NCBI RefSeq assembly: GCF_900091465.1
Contig: NZ_FMHV01000002.1
Coordinates: forward strand, 3,720,001 to 3,784,000
Reading direction: 5' to 3'
DNA from: Micromonospora rhizosphaerae
GTDB lineage: Bacteria; Actinomycetota; Actinomycetes; Mycobacteriales; Micromonosporaceae
Length of the DNA: 64,000 nucleotides
Below are positions 7,008-14,913 of this stretch, one piece after another. The notes under the pieces were generated by a model, which made no database searches, had not been told where the DNA came from, and saw only the letters and a program-made list of their open reading frames with translations. The position numbers and the translations under genes were made by a program. How positions within the stretch are numbered: position 1 is the stretch's first letter; every line of letters starts with the position of its first letter.

Positions 7008-7736
7008 TCAGCTGGAGTAGCCGCGCTCGGCGACCCAGGTGGCGACCTTCTCGTCGCTCATCCAGTAATGGTTCGTCCGCCCGTACGGGTCGGCGATCTC
7101 CAGCGTGTCGCCACCGTCGCGGTACCCGACGATGCTCACGTAGTGCCCGCCGGGGAACGAGTGCCGCTTGCCGTCGACGTCCACCCCGGTGCCCATGGTG
7201 TTGGCCACGACGCCGCGCTTGGTGTCGATCGCCTCGACGACGTCAGCGCGCAGCTTGTCGACCTGTTCCGGCTGTGCCTCGGGACCGTTGATCTGGGTGG
7301 TCTCGTAGCCACCGCCGGTCACCTCATTGAGCACCCGGGTGGTGTCGTTGGCCGAGGCGGTGCCGGCCCGGGTGGTGCCCAGCTTGTTGGCGATCTCCTT
7401 CTGGCTGAGGACCTTGCCCTGGGTGGACAGCGCGATCCGGGTCGCGGCCGGGGCGCAGAAGTAGGAGTTCGGCTGCCGCTGGTAGGCGTGCTCCAGCACG
7501 CGCTCGCCCGGGGGCTCGGGTGGCGGGCCCACGTCCGGGTTGCTGTCGGCCGGCGCCCCCAGGTCCGGGTTGCTGTCGGCTGGCGCCCCCACGTCCGGGT
7601 TGCTGTCGGCCGGCGCTTCCACGTCCGGGTTGTCGACCCGGGCGGCGTCGGCGGCCGTCTCCAGGCCGGCGACGGTGCCACCGACGACCATCAGACCAGC
7701 GACGGACAGAACACTCTTACGGTAAATCGAGTTCAT
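7008..7736 (-). CDS. Secreted C39-like cysteine peptidase with repeat linker
   Basis: I start this 242-residue protein at the ATG at 7734-7736, after GAGGAGCTT, where a signal peptide begins (MNSIYRKSVLSVAGLMVVGG). Residues 36-70 are a linker of 10-residue repeats (NPDVGAPADS and variants). The catalytic domain follows, with QPNSYFCAPAATR (Cys94), GGHYVSIVGY (His198) and IADPYG (Asp216), the order found in C39-like papain-fold peptidases. The signal peptide closely resembles those of the two transglycosylase-like proteins at 58228 and 62117. It is probably a cell-surface peptidase with an unknown target. Confidence 0.82.
   Translation of the reverse strand: MNSIYRKSVLSVAGLMVVGGTVAGLETAADAARVDNPDVEAPADSNPDVGAPADSNPDLGAPADSNPDVGPPPEPPGERVLEHAYQRQPNSYFCAPAATRIALSTQGKVLSQKEIANKLGTTRAGTASANDTTRVLNEVTGGGYETTQINGPEAQPEQVDKLRADVVEAIDTKRGVVANTMGTGVDVDGKRHSFPGGHYVSIVGYRDGGDTLEIADPYGRTNHYWMSDEKVATWVAERGYSS
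7531..7620. repeat. Three in-frame 30-bp tandem repeats
   Basis: Three 30-bp units (7531-7560, 7561-7590, 7591-7620) differ from each other at only a few bases, and a fourth partial unit follows. They encode the NPDxxAPADS linker of the C39-like peptidase. The near-identity at DNA level points to recent slippage or unequal exchange, so repeat number may vary between strains. Confidence 0.85.
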
Positions 7737-7997
7737 CGTGAAGCTCCTCGGGGTTGGCGCCTCCAAGGGATCGAAGGCGCACGTACCGCGGGGAAGAGAG
7801 CGCGCCCGCGGTACGCCGTTGGTGCCTCGGACACTCCCGGCTTCTCCGGACTCTCGACCGGCCTGCCGGGCTCTCGACCACCGATTACCCGACCCAGGTC
7901 CGTGAAAACGCTGCGAACTTCGCCGAGTAGTGGGAGAATCAGCGCCGCCAACGGCGGCCGGAAACGGAGTCGCGGCCCTGGGCGCGGCAGCCAGCGC

Positions 7998-8117
7998 CTC
8001 GCGTAGCCGGCCCAGCTTCTTGACGTCGACGTGGACCGGCTCGCCGGGCCGGGCGCGTTTGTAGCGGCGTACGACGCGGCCGCTGGGGCGGTCCAGCCAC
8101 GCGAGGGGATGCAGGCA
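7998..8117 (-). pseudogene. IS481-family transposase fragment
   Basis: On the minus strand one frame reads LDRPSGRVVRRYKRARPGE followed by PVHVDVKKLGRL, about 40 residues. This corresponds to the segment just before the DDE catalytic core in actinobacterial IS481 transposases (typically RYERARPGELVHVDVKKLG). Neither the helix-turn-helix part nor the catalytic core is intact around it, and no terminal inverted repeats are evident, so it is a scrap of a former insertion. Confidence 0.65.
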
Positions 8118-8272
8118 GGTCGGGGGTGAACGAGGCGGCCGATGATGGCCCGGCCGACCACGTTGGCGGCCTCGACGCCCGCCTGACCGGCCCACGCTGA
8201 CCCACACCGGCCACCACCGGGCTGGATGCGGAAGCCCTCAGGTTGGATGAACGGAGACGGGTGGAGACGAGG

Positions 8273-8307
8273 GAGACGCTCGGCCGGTAAGCCCAGCCGA
8301 GCGTCTC
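8273..8307. terminator. Terminator of the poly-gamma-glutamate operon
   Basis: A perfect 12-bp inverted repeat (GAGACGCTCGGC at 8273-8284 and its complement at 8296-8307) has an 11-nt loop. It lies 40 nt beyond the stop of the NlpC/P60 gene, the last gene of the leftward operon. Confidence 0.7.
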
Positions 8308-8347
8308 GATCAGCTCGTCCTTCTGTCAGCCGGCTTTGGTGTGCGGG

Positions 8348-9400
8348 TCAGATCCGACGGGCGGTGCGGAACCGGTCCGGCCAGTAGCCGACACCGTCCA
8401 GGAGGGGCTCGCCGGAGAGGTCGCCCATGGTCGGACCGTCCGTCTGGGACCGGCTGGAGATGAACCGGTGGTGCCCGCCGTCGTCGAGGCCGAGGTAGAT
8501 GCCGGAGTGGTCGATCTGCCCGGTGGGGATCGGCTGGGCGTTGAAGAACACCAGGTCGCCGGGGAGCAGGCGGTCGATGCCGCGGGCCCGCTGGCCGGTA
8601 TTGGGCATCAACTGGACGCCTGGACCGAATTCGGCCATGGCATAGGCTCTACGCGGAAGACCCTCACCCGGGGTGTTCGTGCCGCGCAGCGGATACCCGA
8701 GCCGGTGTCCGTAGACCATCCGTAGGAAACCGGAGCAATCCAGGGCCAGGGCGCGGGCCGGGTCGGGCGCGCCAATCTTGCCGTCGAGGAACGTCCACCC
8801 CATACCCAGGTAGTCGTAGAAGTCGGACCGCTCGGCGCGGCCCTCGGGATCCGCAGGGTCGGGCGGCCCGAACGATGCGTCACCCGAATACTGCTGTCCT
8901 TGGTTGTCCTTCTTCACCGGGGCCCCGTCGACGTATTCAAACGCGATCGCCAACACGTCCGGTGAGCGGTCCTTGCGGGCCGCGGCGAGCCAGTCGATGA
9001 ACCACGTCTCCTGTTCGGCACCGGCATGCCAGGCCTGCGGCGCGAGCCGAACCCACATCTTGGTCTCGATCTTCGCGTCGGTGAAGCGTGGTTCCTCGAA
9101 CGTCCGGGGCGGGCCGTAGATGTGCGCGGTTCGCGCACCGTCGGTCATGACCGCGACAGGTTCGCCGGAAGAGTCGATGATCTCGGTGCGGTCTGGGTCC
9201 TTCGACCGCTGATAGGTGTAGCCCGCAGCACCGCGTGCCGGGCCACCGTCCGCCTTCGCCCCGCCGAGGGTGAGCACCGGTTGGTCCGCCGGCGACGGTC
9301 GCGCCACGACATAGGTGGTCGTGCTTGCGCCGACCAGCAGGGCGAGCACGGCGATGGTCAGCAGGACGCCTCGTCTGCGGAGGTACGTCCGGTACTTCAT
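8348..9400 (-). CDS. NlpC/P60-like envelope peptidase in the pgs operon
   Basis: A 350-residue protein with an N-terminal membrane anchor (GVLLTIAVLALLVGASTTTYVV). A long extracytoplasmic region of unknown fold follows (35-215), then an NlpC/P60-type domain. The nucleophile lies in ALDCSGFLRMVYG (Cys222), the second catalytic residue in IDHSGIYLG (His298), with GDLVFFN just before it and HHRFISSR after. NlpC/P60 enzymes cleave gamma-D-glutamyl bonds in peptidoglycan. The same bond chemistry occurs in poly-gamma-glutamate, so it could trim the polymer or its attachment site. That role is inferred from position, 39 nt after pgsC. Confidence 0.8.
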   Translation of the reverse strand: MKYRTYLRRRGVLLTIAVLALLVGASTTTYVVARPSPADQPVLTLGGAKADGGPARGAAGYTYQRSKDPDRTEIIDSSGEPVAVMTDGARTAHIYGPPRTFEEPRFTDAKIETKMWVRLAPQAWHAGAEQETWFIDWLAAARKDRSPDVLAIAFEYVDGAPVKKDNQGQQYSGDASFGPPDPADPEGRAERSDFYDYLGMGWTFLDGKIGAPDPARALALDCSGFLRMVYGHRLGYPLRGTNTPGEGLPRRAYAMAEFGPGVQLMPNTGQRARGIDRLLPGDLVFFNAQPIPTGQIDHSGIYLGLDDGGHHRFISSRSQTDGPTMGDLSGEPLLDGVGYWPDRFRTARRI

Positions 9401-9439
9401 GCCTGCTTCTCCTTCCGCGACTCCGTTCTCGGCGATCGG

Positions 9440-9928
9440 TCAGGTAACTGGCACGAAACCGGCGACGACGCCGCTGTAGGCGACACCGAACGTGATCGCG
9501 GTCACAACAAAGGTCGCCAGGACGGTGGCCCTGGGCGGCTGACGCACGAGTTGGTACGCGATCAGTCCAGGGATGACGAAGCCCAGGGTCTGGTGGGCGA
9601 ACAGGAGCGGGAGGTCCTGCTGAACGATGACGAACAGGGTCAGCTGCAGGAGAACGCTGAGCAGCACGATCGCCGCGAACAGCCGCTTTCCGTAGAGGAT
9701 GACCACCCGTTGGATCAGCAGGGTGAGCAGATAGGTCAGGGCGGTCATCCCGACGATGATCACGGCCTGCAGCTGGTCCTGGATGAGTGTCAGTGCGATC
9801 CACCCGGGAGTGATCATTCCGCCGGGCGAGAGGTTGGTGGTCAGGTAGCACAGCAGCGCGAACACGAGTCCGATGCCGAGGCTCGCGGTGGCCAGCTGGG
9901 CGCTGAGTTCTCCGCCGAAAGTCATCAT
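9440..9928 (-). CDS. pgsC: Poly-gamma-glutamate synthase membrane subunit PgsC/CapC
   Basis: A 162-residue integral membrane protein, close to the usual PgsC/CapC length (about 150). It has four or five TMs and the family's conserved features: GIGLVFALLCYLTTNLSPGGMITPGW near the N-terminus and LLIQRVVILYGKRLF in the middle. PgsC forms the membrane synthase complex with PgsB. The ATG at 9926-9928 overlaps the pgsB stop (ATGATGA), indicating coupled translation. A second in-frame ATG follows directly and may be the real start. Confidence 0.9.
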   Translation of the reverse strand: MMTFGGELSAQLATASLGIGLVFALLCYLTTNLSPGGMITPGWIALTLIQDQLQAVIIVGMTALTYLLTLLIQRVVILYGKRLFAAIVLLSVLLQLTLFVIVQQDLPLLFAHQTLGFVIPGLIAYQLVRQPPRATVLATFVVTAITFGVAYSGVVAGFVPVT

Positions 9929-11163
9929 CGGATCCTTTCTCCGGTCTGCGTACGAAGCATGGAGGCGGATTCGGAGCCGTCCTCGCAGGTCCAGCTCGGC
10001 AATGTTGCTAGCTCATGGAGCAACACCTCACCCTGCCCGTGGATGTTTCCAACAGCGACGATCGAGGAGTCGTCCGGCGCTGCTGCCGTCACACCTGCCA
10101 GCAGGCGCTCCGGAACGAGTTTGCCGCCGAGGTCGACCACCCGGTCCTGCAGGTCCGCCGGCACGCTGGTGCGCGCGCTCTTGGTCGGCTCACCAATCAG
10201 GACGAGGCTGTCCGGTTGCACCCGCGCGCTCAGCTCGCCCATCTGACGGTTGCGTTCCACCCGGTCCGGCCGGCAATTGATCACCATGGTCAGCGGACGC
10301 GTGATCAGCTGTTGATCCTCCAGTTGCTTGATGTTCATGATGGTCGACTCGGGATCGTTGGCGGCGAAGACGTTGGCAAACCGGAGCCGCTTGGTGCCAT
10401 GCAGCACCCGGGCCACGGAGAGCACACCGGGATCGGGTGGTGCCTCCCACATGCCCTTGAGGGCGCTGTGCCGGTCGACACCCAGCTGCTCGGCAACGGC
10501 CAGCGCGATGGCGACGTTCTCCTTGAAGGTGATCCAGCCGAATCCGTCCATCTCACGGTCGCTCACCGACTCGGGATCGACCGGGATCAGTTCGCAGTCA
10601 CGCCGTTCGGCTTCCTCCTGCAGGATTGCCAGCCGGTCCCGTTCGGCGGTGATACAGACGCCGCCCTCCGGCATGGATCGGCTCAGGGACCGCGCGACAT
10701 CGTCCAAGGTGGGCCCCATCTCAGCGAGATGGTCCTCGCGTACGTTGCTCAGCACGCCGATGTTGGATCGGATCAGCTTGCTCTGATTGCACTCCTGCAG
10801 CGCCGGCATCACCGCCATGCACTCCATGACCAAGACGTCGGGGTGGTACATGGCGGCCCGCCGCACGATGCCGATCTGCTCGACCACGTTGGCGATGCCG
10901 AACTTGCGGTAGACCGGCTCTTCGCTGGCGTCCGGGAAGATGAACCGGGCGGCGGTGCCGGTGGTCTTGCCCACCACGACCTTGCCGCCACCCCGCAGCG
11001 CACCGGCGCAGAGCCGGGTGATCGAGCTTTTGCCCCGGATGCCGTTGACCAATACGCCGTTCGGGATCTTGTCCAGGTTGCGATAGTGGTTGCGCTGCTC
11101 GACGACCCCGCCGACGAGCAGAGCCAGGCAGCACAGGACGAAGACGATGTAGAGGTATGCCAC
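9925..11163 (-). CDS. pgsB: Poly-gamma-glutamate synthase ligase subunit PgsB/CapB
   Basis: A 412-residue amide ligase related to Mur ligases and folylpolyglutamate synthase. It uses ATP to add glutamate through its gamma-carboxyl. The N-terminal TM (LYIVFVLCCLALLVGGVV) is followed by the nucleotide-binding loop GIRGKSS (41-47), then KTTGTAARFI and VLVMECMAVMPALQ, all hallmark PgsB motifs. The start is a GTG at 11161-11163, one base after the sensor gene's stop. The longer frame upstream is antisense-like and lies inside the sensor gene. Length and motif order are normal, so the enzyme looks intact. Confidence 0.93.
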   Translation of the reverse strand: MAYLYIVFVLCCLALLVGGVVEQRNHYRNLDKIPNGVLVNGIRGKSSITRLCAGALRGGGKVVVGKTTGTAARFIFPDASEEPVYRKFGIANVVEQIGIVRRAAMYHPDVLVMECMAVMPALQECNQSKLIRSNIGVLSNVREDHLAEMGPTLDDVARSLSRSMPEGGVCITAERDRLAILQEEAERRDCELIPVDPESVSDREMDGFGWITFKENVAIALAVAEQLGVDRHSALKGMWEAPPDPGVLSVARVLHGTKRLRFANVFAANDPESTIMNIKQLEDQQLITRPLTMVINCRPDRVERNRQMGELSARVQPDSLVLIGEPTKSARTSVPADLQDRVVDLGGKLVPERLLAGVTAAAPDDSSIVAVGNIHGQGEVLLHELATLPSWTCEDGSESASMLRTQTGERIR

Positions 11164-11164
11164 G

Positions 11165-13465
11165 TCAATCCCTCTCGTCTCGATCGGCGGGGTAGTGATC
11201 AGCTCGATCGTCAGGCGACGGCGCGGCCCGATCAGCATCAGCTTGCGCGACCTCGGGAAGCACGACGGTGCAGTCGTCCTCCTTACCGCGCAGCCGGATC
11301 GCACCCCCCAGGCGGCTGGAGCCGGTGTGCCGCACCTGGCGGCAGATCTCCAGACACATGGCCAACGCGCCGATGTCGTCGTGCCGTTGCGGCGGGATCG
11401 GCACCTCGACCGAGCCGTCGCTGATCCTGTCGGCCTCGCCGGCGAGCCGCCGCAGTGGCCGCGCGAATATGAAGTACTGCCACACCTGACTGAGCAGCAC
11501 GACGCCTGCTGCAGCACCGGCGACCAGCAGCGTCCAACGCCGCCCGTCGCTTTCCGGCAACCGCAGCCCGGCCAGGTCCTGCTCCACCACGAGGGACCAT
11601 TTCAACGGCGCAACGGTGTTGGGCTTGTTCACGCCGGCGGCGGCGATCAGAACCGGACGCCCGTCAGGCGCCTGCGCCAGCCCGACCGTGCCGCCCTTCA
11701 GCGCCTCACCGGCGGCCTTACGTGCGTTACCCCCCAACTCCTGGAAGGCCCGGAAGCCCTCCGAGTCGAAGACCGTGCGCAGATTCTCGTCGACGACTCG
11801 CACCTGCCCGTCCACCTCGCGCAGCATGTTCAGCAGGTAGTCGATGTTGAACTCGCCGACCACCGCGACGCCGTTGGCGGCGACCCGGAAGGCATAGACC
11901 ACCGGGACGCGTGCGGTCTGGTTGTCCAGATCGATGCCGGCCTCGCCCCGCAGCGACTCGTTCCGGAGCGGCTCACGTCCGGCGGAGCTGACCACCGACC
12001 CGCTCGGGTCCATCACGTACAGGCCGCGGAAGCGCTGTTTGTCGGCCAGCTCATGCTCGAGAAGCGGGGTCATCTGGGCCGGATCACCGGCCTCGGCCGC
12101 CTGGGAGAGGCGGGACACGGTCGCAAGACCGTTGTTCAGCGCCTTGCCCATCAGAGTGCTCGCCGCCTCGGCCCGGCTCTCCTCGTCCCGGACAAGCTGG
12201 TCGGGTATCGACGGCTGAGGTTCACGGAGCGTGACAGCCGCGGCTGCTGCCGGCCAGAGCAGAGCCAGCACGGTGGCTACGACCAGGCCCTGCGTCACGG
12301 TCGGCCGCCACCGCCACCGCCTGCCCCGGGCATTCGAGGGTTCGCCGGACGTGAGGGTCAGCGCCCGGGCGATGCGGTGCGCCTCCGCGACACGCAGCGG
12401 GTGCCGCTTGCCCGAGACCTCGCCACAGGCGTTGGCCTTGGCCTGCTTCAGCAACGACCGGACGGGGCGGACCAGCGCTACCCGCATCAGCAGGAAGCTC
12501 GGCACCGCCATCGCCAGCAGGGTCAGGCCGAGCAGGACACCGTGCGTGGTGGAGGTGCCGCCCGCCTCGTCCGCCACGATCAAGGTGGCCACCGTGGCCC
12601 CGGTCTCCCCCACCGGAGCGGAGGAGACGACCAGCTGCTTGTTCGACCACTCAGTCACCCTGATCGGGTGGCCCTCGATGGACTTGGACTGTGCCAGACC
12701 GCGGAAGACCACCGGCAGATGAACCTCGGGGACGGCGCTGACCCCCTGCATCAGGGTGCTCTTGCCATCGGGTGTAAGCAGGAAGACCCCCTGTCGGGCG
12801 TCGGGGCTCAGTCGTACCTCGTCGATGTCGAGCGGTTGCATCGCCAGCAGGGTCCGCGTGCCGTCCAGCCCGATACTGTGAACCAGCGCCGGGCCCTCGG
12901 GGGTGGTGATCGTGAACGTTTCGTTGACCGGCAGCGCTGGCGGCAGCAGCTCGAAGGGCAACCCCGGGCCGTACGTCGCCAGCGGGCGGCGAGAGGCGGT
13001 CTCCACGACCGCGGCCCGGTTCCAGGTCGTCCCGTCCCCCACCACCTGTTTGGAAAGCTCGGCGTCCGGCATCGACGGGGGCCGGGAGGCGACCCGCTGA
13101 TCGAGGTCCTCAACGGAGTGATTGATGGTCAGTCGCATGGAGGAGGCGACCTTCGACACGTTGTCCCGCTGCGAATCGACCACGGCCGGAGGCACCGCCC
13201 GTTCATGGCTGATCGCGAACCCCAGCACGATCGCCGCCACCAGGAACATCGTCGCCCAGAGATACACCAGCGACGGGACGCCCGAGCCCGCGGGAAACCC
13301 GGCGGCCGGCAACTGCTGGTCAAGCGCCCGTCGCCGCCAGGCGACCACCTGCTCTGGGGGCAGTGTCTCGGCCGACCTCGCGGCTACCGGAGCGCGTCCG
13401 CGAAACCCCCCCTGATCGGTCCGCCGGTCCGGCGCAGGCTGGTCCCCTCTGCTCTTTCTCTGCAT
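11165..13465 (-). CDS. Large membrane double-sensor protein with HAMP, in the pgs operon
   Basis: I start this 766-residue protein at the ATG at 13463-13465, preceded by GGGAAGAGG. The layout is a repeated sensor: TM1 (about 65-85), extracytoplasmic domain (about 90-305), TM2 (310-331) with a short cytoplasmic part, TM3 (392-413), a second extracytoplasmic cache-like domain (about 415-650), and TM4. TM4 leads straight into a HAMP-type stretch (ARPLRRLAGEADRISDGSVEVPIP). The C-terminus is acidic. No kinase, GGDEF or methyl-accepting domain follows, so it is a sensor without a known output. It lies between capA and pgsB and may control export or length of the polymer. It is not a usual pgs gene. 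Confidence 0.7.
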   Translation of the reverse strand: MQRKSRGDQPAPDRRTDQGGFRGRAPVAARSAETLPPEQVVAWRRRALDQQLPAAGFPAGSGVPSLVYLWATMFLVAAIVLGFAISHERAVPPAVVDSQRDNVSKVASSMRLTINHSVEDLDQRVASRPPSMPDAELSKQVVGDGTTWNRAAVVETASRRPLATYGPGLPFELLPPALPVNETFTITTPEGPALVHSIGLDGTRTLLAMQPLDIDEVRLSPDARQGVFLLTPDGKSTLMQGVSAVPEVHLPVVFRGLAQSKSIEGHPIRVTEWSNKQLVVSSAPVGETGATVATLIVADEAGGTSTTHGVLLGLTLLAMAVPSFLLMRVALVRPVRSLLKQAKANACGEVSGKRHPLRVAEAHRIARALTLTSGEPSNARGRRWRWRPTVTQGLVVATVLALLWPAAAAAVTLREPQPSIPDQLVRDEESRAEAASTLMGKALNNGLATVSRLSQAAEAGDPAQMTPLLEHELADKQRFRGLYVMDPSGSVVSSAGREPLRNESLRGEAGIDLDNQTARVPVVYAFRVAANGVAVVGEFNIDYLLNMLREVDGQVRVVDENLRTVFDSEGFRAFQELGGNARKAAGEALKGGTVGLAQAPDGRPVLIAAAGVNKPNTVAPLKWSLVVEQDLAGLRLPESDGRRWTLLVAGAAAGVVLLSQVWQYFIFARPLRRLAGEADRISDGSVEVPIPPQRHDDIGALAMCLEICRQVRHTGSSRLGGAIRLRGKEDDCTVVLPEVAQADADRAAPSPDDRADHYPADRDERD

Positions 13466-13512
13466 GCCGACCTCTTCCCTTCCGCAAACATCGGAAGTTG
13501 CACGGTCATCCC

Positions 13513-13671
13513 GATCATCGAACTGGGCGGGGTGAAGAAACCTCACCCCGCCAAGATGAACCCGAGCGTGCTGCGGACCTTCCGCCAGACTCGCCTCGGG
13601 CCTAGGGGCCGGTATGGCTCGATCATGGAACTCGGCGGGGTGAGAGAACCTCACCCCGTCGAGATGAACCC
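13513..13671. repeat. Two direct repeats, each with a hairpin, between capA and the sensor gene
   Basis: About 50 bp are repeated at 13513-13563 and 13621-13671 with only a handful of differences. Each copy centres on an inverted repeat with arms GGCGGGGTGA and TCACCCCGCC (13526-13552, perfect; 13634-13660, one mismatch) and a 7-nt loop. They fill the 220-nt gap between two genes of one operon, so they may act as attenuators, RNA-processing sites or protein-binding sites that set the capA to pgsB ratio. Confidence 0.65.
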
Positions 13672-13685
13672 GGCAAAGAGCCGTG

Positions 13686-14855
13686 TCAACGCGTCACCCG
13701 TAGCCCCGCCTTGAGGGCGCCCAGGCCGTCGAGGTTGCCGGTGATCCGGTCCTCGGCCGCGGTATAGGGGCCGCGGCGGCGGTCGCCGGCGGGCAGGTGC
13801 TCGAGGGTGCGGGCGAGGTCGACCACGCGGATGGTGGGTTTGAGGGAGAGCCAGATGGGGATGGCCTCGGCGCGGGTGACGACCCACCGCCGGTTCGGCT
13901 GCTCGGTGAACGTGAACTTGGCGAGGACTCCCGCCCGGTTGGCGTCGTTGGGAAAGTCGTGCCGAGCCAGGGTGTTTCCGACCCCGTACGCGATCCATTT
14001 GTCGCCGACGCGCTCAAAGGGCTGTACGACGTGGGCGTGGTGGCCGATGATCAGGTCGATGTTCGGATCGGCGATGAGCTGTCTGGCCCAGGACAGCTGG
14101 TCGCCGTCGGGGCTGTGCATCTTTTCCGTGCCCCAGTGGACGGAGAGCACGATGATCTGCGCGCCGGCCTTGCGGGTGGTGGCGGCGGCGGCGCGGATCG
14201 CGGCGATGTCGATGCGGTTGGCCAGCCACGCCTTGCCGGCTGGCGGTTGCAGGTCATTGAAGTCCTTCGACCAGGACAGGTGACCGATCTTGACGCCGTT
14301 GACCTGGTAGATCGTCGGGGTGTCGTGTTCCCCCGGGCTGCGGAAGGTGCCGGTGTGGCGCAGACCGGCAGCGTCGAGGGAGTTGAGATTGTCGTACACC
14401 CCTTGCTCGCCCTGATCCAAGGAGTGGTTGCTCGCCGTGGAGCAGGTGTCGTAGCCGGCGGTCTTGACCGCGGCGGCCAGATCGGTAGGGGCCTTGAAGC
14501 GCGGAAAATCCTTGGGCTCGCCGGGCCCCATCGGGGCCTCCATGTGACAGACGGACAGGTCCGCCGATTCGACCGCCGGACGGATCGAGGCGAACATCGG
14601 GTCGAAGTCGTAGCCGGGGCGCCCCGCCGCCTCGGCATCGGCCCGTGCCTGCCGCCAGGTGGGCGGGTGCACCAGGATGTCCCCGGAGCCGAGGATGCTG
14701 ACGTGGCGCGGCGCGTCCGCCGCCGGTCGCGCAGCAGCCGCCGAGGGTTGCGGCGAAAGCCGCTCGCCAAGGACGTCGCTGGGCAGCGCCCACACGCCGG
14801 CCGGGGCAACCACCAGCGCGGTGACGAGCACGGCGCGGATCGGGAATGCACGCAT
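13686..14855 (-). CDS. capA: CapA/PgsA family protein of the poly-gamma-glutamate locus
   Basis: A 389-residue exported protein started at the ATG at 14853-14855 (GGAGGAGG upstream), which opens a signal peptide. The CapA metallophosphatase-like fold is recognisable: GDILVHPP near residue 64, DLSVCHMEAPM, TASNHSLDQG, VLSVHWGTE and IIGHHAHVVQPFE. These supply the His, Asp and Asn residues expected at the metal site. CapA/PgsA is required for poly-gamma-glutamate export or assembly in Bacillus. It lies 58 nt after the glutamyltransferase gene. A paralogue is at 58897. Confidence 0.9.
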   Translation of the reverse strand: MRAFPIRAVLVTALVVAPAGVWALPSDVLGERLSPQPSAAAARPAADAPRHVSILGSGDILVHPPTWRQARADAEAAGRPGYDFDPMFASIRPAVESADLSVCHMEAPMGPGEPKDFPRFKAPTDLAAAVKTAGYDTCSTASNHSLDQGEQGVYDNLNSLDAAGLRHTGTFRSPGEHDTPTIYQVNGVKIGHLSWSKDFNDLQPPAGKAWLANRIDIAAIRAAAATTRKAGAQIIVLSVHWGTEKMHSPDGDQLSWARQLIADPNIDLIIGHHAHVVQPFERVGDKWIAYGVGNTLARHDFPNDANRAGVLAKFTFTEQPNRRWVVTRAEAIPIWLSLKPTIRVVDLARTLEHLPAGDRRRGPYTAAEDRITGNLDGLGALKAGLRVTR

Positions 14856-14913
14856 CGCGGGTGGCCTCCTCCGTAGGTCGACGGCACGGCGCGGCCGCTT
14901 TCGTGGTGAGGTG

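Larger units (their letters stand above)
7737..8347. other. 611-nt region between the peptidase gene and the NlpC/P60 gene
   Basis: This stretch holds the upstream region of the C39-like gene, a decayed IS481-type transposase fragment (7998-8117) and the terminator of the poly-gamma-glutamate operon (8273-8307). I see no intact gene. The longer open frames are Arg/Pro-rich and look non-coding. Confidence 0.55.
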
